NCBI GenBank assembly: GCA_013329455.1
Contig: DUKF01000269.1
Location: forward strand, 1-10,795
DNA length: 10,795 nucleotides
Direction: 5' to 3'
Origin: Methanotrichaceae archaeon
GTDB taxonomy: Archaea; Halobacteriota; Methanosarcinia; Methanotrichales; Methanotrichaceae
Shown: positions 5,454 to 10,795 of the stretch, one piece after another
Layout: the number at the start of each line of letters is the position of its first letter
Position numbering within the stretch: position 1 is the stretch's first letter
Translations under genes and position numbers: made by a program
The notes under the pieces: generated by a model
The model's database searches: none
Told to the model about the DNA's origin: nothing
What the model saw: the letters and a program-made list of their open reading frames with translations, nothing else

Positions 5454-6179
5454 ATGACGCGCTGCGTCTTTGTTCTAGACCTATTTAACGGTTCGGCGGT
5501 CCACGCCGTCAGGGGCGAACGGGAGAAATATCAGCCGATCGAGATGAGCAGCAAGGTGGTCAAGACCTCCGACCCTCTCTCGATCCTGGACGATCTGTTG
5601 CCCCGTGAGGTATACGTGGCCGATCTGGACAGGATCACGGGTTCAGGCGACAATTTGGAGCTTATCGGCGAGATAGTCAGAAAGGCCGAGACTATGGCCG
5701 ACATCGGGATCTCGTCTCTTCAAGAGCTGGACCTCTTCCCGCCTTCGTGCACACCGGTCCTTGGAACCGAGACGGTATCTTTCGATATAATCGAAAGAGC
5801 ATCTTCCAGAAGAAAGGTCACGGTCAGCATAGATCTCTTCGGGGGAGAGGTTCTTACTCGCGACCCATCTCTCATGATTCCGCCCCTCGATCTAATCCGC
5901 GAGCTGAACCCGCTTCCCATCAAAGAGATCATACTTTTATCGCTTGATAGAGTTGGGACATCGATTGGCCTCGAGGAGAGCTTCCTTCGGGCTGCCACAG
6001 ATCTTAGCGACCATCCCGTCCTTCTCGGCGGCGGCGTAAAAGACGCCTCGGATCTCGAACGGCTTGAGGAGATGGGTCTCGCAGGAGCTCTCGTTGCCAC
6101 GGCGATCCACGATGGGAGCGTGCCGCTGGAGAGGATGAGGCAGACGAATAGATCAAGTAAGTATCAAATGCGAATCTGA
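5454..6179 (+). CDS. HisA/HisF-family TIM-barrel protein (methanogen type), function unassigned
   Basis: A 241-residue (beta/alpha)8 protein related to the histidine enzymes HisA and HisF. Visible family features are the first strand VFVLDLFNGSAVHAVRGE with Asp9 (the position of the HisA/HisF catalytic Asp), YVADLDRITGSGDN (55-67), VSIDLFGG with Asp127, LLSLDRVGTS (161-170) at the position of the second catalytic loop, and the phosphate-binding segments LLGGGV (190-195) and GALVATAIHDG (211-221). It resembles the hisA/hisF-related family I recall from methanogens (TIGR00734) rather than true HisA. The start is ATG 5454: the protein begins directly with the first strand, and nothing upstream in frame fits, although there is no Shine-Dalgarno. 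Being divergent from mfnB hints at cofactor metabolism, such as methanofuran or tetrahydromethanopterin. A role in histidine synthesis cannot be ruled out from sequence alone. Confidence 0.85.
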   Translation: MTRCVFVLDLFNGSAVHAVRGEREKYQPIEMSSKVVKTSDPLSILDDLLPREVYVADLDRITGSGDNLELIGEIVRKAETMADIGISSLQELDLFPPSCTPVLGTETVSFDIIERASSRRKVTVSIDLFGGEVLTRDPSLMIPPLDLIRELNPLPIKEIILLSLDRVGTSIGLEESFLRAATDLSDHPVLLGGGVKDASDLERLEEMGLAGALVATAIHDGSVPLERMRQTNRSSKYQMRI

Positions 6180-6557
6180 CTGTAAGAATTTGAAGTGTAA
6201 GATTGATCGGATCAAGTTCGATTACTTTACAATATCAGAAAACATGGAAGTAAATGAAGAGTATTTCGGCAATCTTAAACAGATTTTTGCATCAGAATCT
6301 GCGCAGAAACTGTTCGGAGATGGCTCAAATAGTTCTCAATTTTTCTGATTTAAATTGACGCGGCACAGCCTGCTTGTAAAAATGGGGTGTTCAGGGTGAC
6401 TCCGCTCGTAGACTTGATTTACAAGCTTAAGACTCGCATCTAGATATGGATTCATTTGACGTCGCTCATTTAGCTGTTCATCTGTTTTTCATCACCACAA
6501 CAGGCCGCTTGGCATTCTATAAAATCAAAACGATATAAGGATAATAGTAAAGTACTT
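6180..6557. other. Mostly non-coding region upstream of catalase, with a possible gene remnant
   Basis: A stretch of 378 bp without a convincing gene. A short plus frame (ATG 6244 to TGA 6348, 34 codons) has protein-like composition (MEVNEEYFGNLKQIF) but no ribosome binding site, and its frame is open further back, past the end of the HisA-like gene. It may be a remnant or chance. Other elements are the perfect dyad TTGATCGGATCAA at 6203-6215 and the inverted repeat GCTTGTAAA (6372-6380) / TTTACAAGC (6418-6426). The 3' end carries the catalase promoter. Confidence 0.5.
6517..6524 (+). promoter_or_regulatory. TATA-like box of the catalase gene
   Basis: CTATAAAA lies about 85 bp before GTG 6606. 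Initiation would be expected near 6,545-6,550, giving a leader of about 60 nt that contains the Shine-Dalgarno. A second weaker match, GATATAAG at about 6532, would give a shorter leader. Confidence 0.45.
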
Positions 6558-6592
6558 ATGTCGAACACGCCCACCATTAACATTAACTGTAT

Positions 6593-6598
6593 GGAGGT
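6593..6598 (+). promoter_or_regulatory. Shine-Dalgarno site that fixes the catalase start
   Basis: GGAGGT lies 7 nt before GTG 6606. The upstream in-frame ATGs at 6558 and 6591 have no ribosome binding site of their own, and the ATG at 6591 overlaps this one. GTG 6606 also places the signal peptide n-region right at the N-terminus. Confidence 0.75.
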
Positions 6599-6605
6599 AT
6601 GTTCA

Positions 6606-8162
6606 GTGACTGAATCTCGCAGATATCAGAAAGAGATATCGATCGTTTTGATGGCGTTGGCAATTCTTCTTTTTCTGCCAGGGCTGTCCATTGCCCAGCC
6701 GATGGAAGGAAGTTCGAACGTAAACATGACCACCAACCAGGGTTATCCCATCACCGATGACGACAACTCTCTGACCGTCGGCAGTCGTGGTCCGACTCTG
6801 CTGGAGGACTTCGAGTTCATCGAAAAGATCGCCCACTTCGATAGGGAGCGGATTCCTGAGAGGGTGGTGCACGCCAAGGGCGCCGGAGCTTTGGGTTACT
6901 TCCAAGTTTACGAGCCGATGGCAAATTACACCAAGGCCAAATTCCTGCAGGACCCGAGCAAAGAGACTCCCGTCTTGGTGAGGATCTCTACAGTCGTAGG
7001 TGGCCGGGGCTCAGCGGATACTGTGAGGGACGTGAGGGGCTTTGCGGTAAAGTTCTACACGGAGGAGGGCAACTACGACCTCGTCGGCAACGACATACCG
7101 GTGTTCTTCATCAGAGATGCAATGAAGTTCCCGGATCTGGTTCATGCCGTAAAGGCCGAGCCGGACAACAATATCCCCTCATCGTCTACGGCGCATAACA
7201 ACTTCTGGGATTTCATATCCTTGACTCCTGAGTCAACCCACATGCTCACCTGGCTCTTCTCGGATCGGGGAACTCCGGCGAGCTACAGGATGGTGGAAGG
7301 CTTCGGTGTCAACACCTACATGTGGGTCAACATGGACGGCGAGGCCGTCTACGTCAAGTACCACTGGAAGCCGAAGCTTGGGGTGCACAACTTTGATCGC
7401 CAGAACGCCACCAGGATAGCTGGTGAGGACCCGGACTATCTCACAAGGGACCTGTGGGAGGCGATAGAGCGCGGGGATTATGTGGAGTACGAGCTCAACG
7501 TCCAGATTTTGGATATCTCCGAGGAGCTGAATCAGACCTTCGACCCCTTGGATGCCACCAAGACCTGGCCAGAGGACAAGTTCCCCCTGATGCCGGTGGG
7601 CAAGATGGTCCTGGATCGCAACCCGGATAACTTCTTCACTCAGGTGGAGCAGGCGGCCTTCTGTCCGGCAAACCTCGTTCCGGGCATCGAGTTCTCAGAC
7701 GATAAGCTGCTACAGGGCAGGACCTTCTCCTACGTCGACACCCAGCGTTACCGCCTGGGGGCAAACTTCAACGAACTTCCGAGCAACAAGCCGCTGGTGC
7801 CCGTGGCCAATAACCAGCGCGATGGGGCTATGCAGTACCAGGTTTTCAACGGCTCCGTCAATTACGGCCCGAGCAGCCAGGATGGAGTCAAACCGTCACC
7901 AGAGGTTGGAACTGCTTACGAGCCTTATATTCAGGGGAACGTGACCAGGGAGCAGATCTACAAGACAGACGACTTCACCCAGGCCGGGGAGAGATACCGC
8001 TCGATGAGCCCGACTGAACAGGAGCACCTGGTGGACAACCTGGTCGTTGATCTCAGCCAGGTTACCAAACCAGATATACAGATGCGCGTCATCGAGAATT
8101 TGCGCCAGGCGGATGAGAACCTGGCCGCGTCTGTGGCTTCTGGCCTGGGCTTAGAAATGTAG
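6606..8162 (+). CDS. Heme catalase with N-terminal signal peptide (probably exported)
   Basis: A monofunctional heme catalase that converts hydrogen peroxide to water and oxygen. The predicted protein has 518 residues. After an N-terminal extension, the sequence follows the small-subunit (clade 3) pattern: MTTNQGYPITDDDNSLTVGS (41-60), RIPERVVHAKGAGALGYF with distal His89, YDLVGNDIPVFFIRDA with Asn162, and GRTFSYVDTQRYRLGANF with proximal heme-ligand Tyr376, then NNQRDGAM. All key catalytic residues are present. Residues 1-30 look like a signal peptide: basic n-region (ESRRYQKE), hydrophobic core (ISIVLMALAILLFLPGLSIA) and a likely cleavage after SIA. The RR pair makes Tat export possible but the full Tat motif is absent. 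Export would place the enzyme outside the membrane. The GTG start is set by GGAGGT. It is followed by a strong terminator and faces feoB. Confidence 0.96.
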   Translation: MTESRRYQKEISIVLMALAILLFLPGLSIAQPMEGSSNVNMTTNQGYPITDDDNSLTVGSRGPTLLEDFEFIEKIAHFDRERIPERVVHAKGAGALGYFQVYEPMANYTKAKFLQDPSKETPVLVRISTVVGGRGSADTVRDVRGFAVKFYTEEGNYDLVGNDIPVFFIRDAMKFPDLVHAVKAEPDNNIPSSSTAHNNFWDFISLTPESTHMLTWLFSDRGTPASYRMVEGFGVNTYMWVNMDGEAVYVKYHWKPKLGVHNFDRQNATRIAGEDPDYLTRDLWEAIERGDYVEYELNVQILDISEELNQTFDPLDATKTWPEDKFPLMPVGKMVLDRNPDNFFTQVEQAAFCPANLVPGIEFSDDKLLQGRTFSYVDTQRYRLGANFNELPSNKPLVPVANNQRDGAMQYQVFNGSVNYGPSSQDGVKPSPEVGTAYEPYIQGNVTREQIYKTDDFTQAGERYRSMSPTEQEHLVDNLVVDLSQVTKPDIQMRVIENLRQADENLAASVASGLGLEM

Positions 8163-8179
8163 ACGAGCATTCACAACGG

Positions 8180-8232
8180 AAACTAACTTGACCGCGGTCC
8201 GAATCGGTCAAGTTAGTTTTAATTTCTTTTTT
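8180..8232 (+). terminator. Strong hairpin and T-rich tract after catalase
   Basis: A perfect 15-bp stem: AAACTAACTTGACCG (8180-8194) with CGGTCAAGTTAGTTT (8205-8219) and a 10-nt loop. The T-rich run TTTTAATTTCTTTTTT follows at 8217-8232. It begins 18 bp after the catalase stop. The T-tract lies on the plus-strand side only, so it fits catalase termination better than feoB termination. Confidence 0.8.
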
Positions 8233-8238
8233 GCTGCT

Positions 8239-8265
8239 GAAACTCTGAATACAAAGTAGAGTTTC
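8239..8265. terminator. Second small hairpin between catalase and feoB
   Basis: GAAACTCT (8239-8246) pairs perfectly with AGAGTTTC (8258-8265) across 11 nt. It lies 24 bp after the feoB stop in feoB's direction, but no T-run follows on the minus strand. A role as a feoB 3' end or RNA-stability element is a guess. Confidence 0.35.
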
Positions 8266-8289
8266 TTCGGCCCATCTTCAAACGTCCTA

Positions 8290-9990
8290 TCAGCCCGTCA
8301 AGATGGCGTGAAGCAGGGTTCCGACGATCGTCGCTGCCGAGATCATGATCAATGCAGACTTGGCCGTATTTCTGAGCCCCAGCTCCTTCATGAAGACGAC
8401 GAATGTGGCAACGCAGGGGAAGTACATGGCCAGGACCACAGAGGCCACCACCAATTGCCCTGCCGTCATCTCCAGGGGCGCGAGCATCCCCACGGCCACG
8501 TCCTTTCTCAAAAATCCGACGATCATCGTCGCTGCAGCCTCTTTCGGGAGGCCGAAGAGGCCGGTCACCACCGGCTGGGTGAGGCTCCCTACGATGTCAA
8601 CGACCCCCGTCATGAAGAGTATGTTCATGAGAAAGACCCCCAGAAGGACGTATGGGACCGCCTCCTTGAGGAAATATTTCGATCTCAAGTAGGTCTTCTT
8701 GAAGAGCGCCTCGCCGTCAGGAAGCCTGTAGGGGGGTATCTCCAGGAAGATCTCCGGCGACTCACCGCCTATAATCCTGCTCAGAATAAAGCCGGCGGTG
8801 ATGAAGACCATAAAGAGGGTCCCGTAGACGATGGCGATGTACCGGACGCCAAAAGGGCCCAAAAGGCCCCAGATCATGGCGTTTTGGGCAGCGCAGGGAA
8901 CCGAGACCGCCATCAAGGTGGCAGCGAGGTACCTCTGCTTCGGCGACTCCAGAACCCTCGTGGCCATGACCCCGGGAACGTTGCAGCCAAGGCCCAGTAT
9001 GCAGGGGACTATGGCCGCGCCGTGAAGGCCGACCCGGTGCATTAGGGCGTCGACGAGGACGCTTATCCTGGGAAGGTACCCGACGTCCTCGAGGATGCCG
9101 AGGACGATGTAGAAGGGTATCACAAAAGGCATCACCATCCCCAGGGGAACGTAAAGGCCCGTGGTGAGAAGACCAAAGGAAGTCTCTATGTTCGGGGTGG
9201 ATCCGATGAGGATGTCGCGCAGAACCCCTGAGGTGTGCTGGCTGACGATATCGGTGATGAAGGGTGCGTAAATGGCGAAGGCCGGGTCGAGGATGTAGTC
9301 TATGAGAAACTCCCCGAGCTTGATAACCCCAGTGAAGGAGAGGTAGAGGACGAGCAGGCCAAAAGGTATCCCGAAGAGGGGCTTGATAGTCGCCTCCTCC
9401 AACTTCTCGAAGAATGTGGGATGTTTGTGGACGACCCGCTGAGACCGTTCCACGATCTCGCCGACCCTCGCCCATCTCTGGTCCGAGGATTCAAACTGGA
9501 CAGGGGGAGGGACGCGGGCCTTTGGTATCGCCTCGACGAGCTCTCTTATCCCCTGGCCGCTGACGGCCACCGACGTCACTACGGGAACTGCGAGCTCTCG
9601 CTCCAGAGATTCCAGGTCGATGTTTATCCCAGTCCTGGTGGCCACGTCCCAAAGGTTGAGGACTACCACCGTCGGTAGGCCCCGCTCCAGGATCTGGAGG
9701 GTGAGGTTCAAATTTCGCTCGAGGTTGGTGGCATCAACGACGTTTACGACGACGTCCGCCCCCTCCTCGAAGATCTCCTTTGTCGCCTCCTCGGCCCTGC
9801 AGGAGGGCTCAAGGGAGTAGACGCCGGGAGGGTCTATTACCTCGGCTCTCTCCCCCATGATGGTGGTCTTGCCCTTGGTGTACTCGACGGTGGTCCCGGG
9901 ATAGTTGGAGGATATTACCTCGATTCCAGTGAGCCTGGAAAATACGACGCTCTTGCCAACGTTGGGGTTTCCCATCAATATTATCTTCAA
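8290..9990 (-). CDS. feoB: Ferrous iron transporter FeoB
   Basis: FeoB is an inner-membrane Fe2+ importer with an N-terminal G-protein domain. This copy has 566 residues. The G domain is residues 1-160: G1 GNPNVGKS (7-14), G2 YPGTTVEY with Thr33/34, G3 DPPG (53-56), G4 NLWD (112-115) and a G5-like TSVAVSGQGI (139-148). A short linker follows, then a polytopic membrane part from about residue 205. It includes LEDVGYLPR (300-308), the first Gate motif with PCILGLGCNVPGVMATR (329-345), GFLRKDVAVGML (492-503) and the second Gate segment YFPCVATF (523-530). It is shorter than E. coli FeoB (773), mainly in the linker. The frame has no upstream ATG before a stop; TTG 9990 with GGGAG at 10000-10004 (9 nt spacing) is the likely start, and ATG 9975 would lose MKIIL of the first strand. 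No feoA is seen beside it. Confidence 0.96.
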   Translation of the reverse strand: MKIILMGNPNVGKSVVFSRLTGIEVISSNYPGTTVEYTKGKTTIMGERAEVIDPPGVYSLEPSCRAEEATKEIFEEGADVVVNVVDATNLERNLNLTLQILERGLPTVVVLNLWDVATRTGINIDLESLERELAVPVVTSVAVSGQGIRELVEAIPKARVPPPVQFESSDQRWARVGEIVERSQRVVHKHPTFFEKLEEATIKPLFGIPFGLLVLYLSFTGVIKLGEFLIDYILDPAFAIYAPFITDIVSQHTSGVLRDILIGSTPNIETSFGLLTTGLYVPLGMVMPFVIPFYIVLGILEDVGYLPRISVLVDALMHRVGLHGAAIVPCILGLGCNVPGVMATRVLESPKQRYLAATLMAVSVPCAAQNAMIWGLLGPFGVRYIAIVYGTLFMVFITAGFILSRIIGGESPEIFLEIPPYRLPDGEALFKKTYLRSKYFLKEAVPYVLLGVFLMNILFMTGVVDIVGSLTQPVVTGLFGLPKEAAATMIVGFLRKDVAVGMLAPLEMTAGQLVVASVVLAMYFPCVATFVVFMKELGLRNTAKSALIMISAATIVGTLLHAILTG

Positions 9991-10016
9991 AACCGGGTGC
10001 TCCCATCTAATTTTAG

Positions 10017-10040
10017 GATCGGATCAATTCAGATCAGATC
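10017..10040. promoter_or_regulatory. GATC-rich imperfect dyad upstream of feoB (candidate operator)
   Basis: GATC occurs four times at 10017, 10022, 10032 and 10037, arranged as two pairs (GATCGGATC and GATCAGATC) around a 6-bp AATTCA core. The two 9-bp arms are inverted repeats with one mismatch. The site starts 27 bp before the feoB start and about 110 bp before the rlmJ-like start. A binding site for an iron-responsive regulator (DtxR-like) is plausible; no consensus is recognised. Confidence 0.35.
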
Positions 10041-10149
10041 AGAACACAGAGGTCCGGCTCGGTTAGTCGCAGCAATATGATATATCGCTTTTGGCCCTTT
10101 TGAATTCCAGGTCAACTTTAACACTGATAGAGGCTCCATGTAGCAACGT

Positions 10150-10795
10150 ATGGAGTACGACCACCGACGCCATGCCGGAAATGCCGGGGACCTCTGGAAG
10201 CACCTCGTCTTGGCTGAGGTCGCAGACCATCTCTTCAGGACCAAGAAGATCTGGGTTTACGTCGAGAGCCACGTCGGATATCCCGAATACCGGCTCAGCG
10301 CCGGCGGCGAGTGGGAAGGAGGAGTCGGAAGGTGCTGGTTCAATCGAGAAGAGCTAGCCAAATATCCATACTTTCAGATTCTAAGCGACTTCAACCCCAT
10401 CGGGCTTGAGCGGTATCCAGGGTCGGCAGGCATCGTTCTGAAGCTCGCCAAAAGGCGTGGCCTCGCCCTGAGAGCTGAGCTCTGGGATTCGAGCCCCGAG
10501 GTCGAGAGGGCTTGGAGCCTCCGCGAGAAAGGCCCAGACATGCCAGGTCCACATTTTCATCTGGGTGACGGGTTTTCTGGTGTTGGCAAGCTGATGAGTG
10601 AGCTGGATGAGCCCGCGCTTCTGCTCGTCGATTCGCCCTACATCTCGGAGGGTGACGCCGAGCGTGTCGAAAAACTGATATTTGGGTCGGCAGAAGCCGG
10701 GTGGGTCACCCTCTCTTGGCAGACGAGCGATCTTGAACCAAGTCTGAACCCGGCTTGCGACTTTCGAGAATTCAAGCTTTATTTTGAAGAGGCTA
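10150..10795 (+). CDS. RlmJ-like 23S rRNA adenine N6-methyltransferase (runs off the right edge)
   Basis: 215 codons are visible with no stop, so the gene is 3'-partial. It is related to RlmJ, the SAM-dependent enzyme that methylates A2030 of bacterial 23S rRNA. The N-terminus EYDHRRHAGNAGDLWKH (residues 2-18) matches RlmJ's Y.H..HAGN..D..KH signature. YVESHVGYPEY (37-47) sits where RlmJ has its SAM-site YLDTHAGAGRY, RYPGSAGIVLKLA matches YPGSPLIA, AELWDSSPE matches TELHPSDYP, and LLVDSPY (158-164) is the catalytic DPPY motif with Pro to Ser. The glycine-rich SAM loop is altered (SHVGYPE against THAGAG), so substrate or activity may differ. The ATG is the first in frame after a stop at 10141-10143. 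No Shine-Dalgarno lies close by, so a leaderless or weakly translated start is possible. It is divergent from feoB. Confidence 0.8.
   Translation, partial: MEYDHRRHAGNAGDLWKHLVLAEVADHLFRTKKIWVYVESHVGYPEYRLSAGGEWEGGVGRCWFNREELAKYPYFQILSDFNPIGLERYPGSAGIVLKLAKRRGLALRAELWDSSPEVERAWSLREKGPDMPGPHFHLGDGFSGVGKLMSELDEPALLLVDSPYISEGDAERVEKLIFGSAEAGWVTLSWQTSDLEPSLNPACDFREFKLYFEEA

Noticed and set aside
6558..6605. N-terminal extension of catalase from ATG 6558
   Set aside because: The GGAGGT site points to GTG 6606, and the extension would put 16 polar residues ahead of the signal peptide.
8308..9045. Long plus frame opposite feoB
   Set aside because: Low-complexity shadow of feoB on the other strand with no family features.

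Overview
This window looks like the chromosome of a methanogenic archaeon. The clearest marker is mfnB, a methanofuran-biosynthesis enzyme, which lies next to a HisA/HisF-like protein of a type I recall mainly from methanogens. Shine-Dalgarno sites match the archaeal GGAGGTGA core, TATA-like boxes precede some genes, and gas vesicle genes are present. A Methanothrix-like (Methanotrichales) or Methanosarcina-like host fits, but the genus is an inference. Most coding DNA is moderately GC-rich. The stretch from about 2,090 to 3,130 is clearly AT-rich.

Layout: (1) Positions 1-1,798, all on the minus strand, hold the start of a gas vesicle operon. Its transcription order is gvpA1, gvpA2 (nearly identical tandem copies), a repeat-rich GvpC-like protein, then the beginning of gvpN, which leaves the window at base 1. 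(2) Positions 1,799-2,313 are a long divergent control region with an array of AT-rich inverted repeats. It separates the gas vesicle operon from a PadR-type regulator at 2,314-2,718. (3) Positions 2,744-3,022 hold a probable nuclease gene remnant on the minus strand. (4) serA (3,145-4,716) is convergent with mfnB (4,725-5,426, minus). mfnB is divergent from a HisA/HisF-family protein (5,454-6,179), with only 27 bp between their start codons. (5) Positions 6,180-6,605 are mostly non-coding and carry the catalase promoter region. (6) A heme catalase with an N-terminal signal peptide (6,606-8,162) is followed by a strong hairpin terminator. (7) feoB, the ferrous iron transporter (8,290-9,990, minus), is divergent from an RlmJ-like rRNA methyltransferase (10,150 onward) that runs off the right edge.

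Functionally the window is a series of housekeeping and accessory modules rather than one system. They are a buoyancy operon with a candidate local regulator, serine synthesis, methanofuran synthesis, and an oxidative-stress and iron pair (exported catalase and FeoB).

Several start codons differ from the longest open frame. The GvpC-like gene starts at ATG 1275, serA at ATG 3145 and catalase at GTG 6606, each fixed by a GGAGG-type ribosome binding site. feoB appears to start at TTG 9990. The most interesting points are the GvpC-like protein, with a Rho-N/SAP-like N-terminus and 65-residue repeats, the inverted-repeat array between gvpA and the PadR gene, the exported catalase, and the compact mfnB/HisA-like divergent pair.
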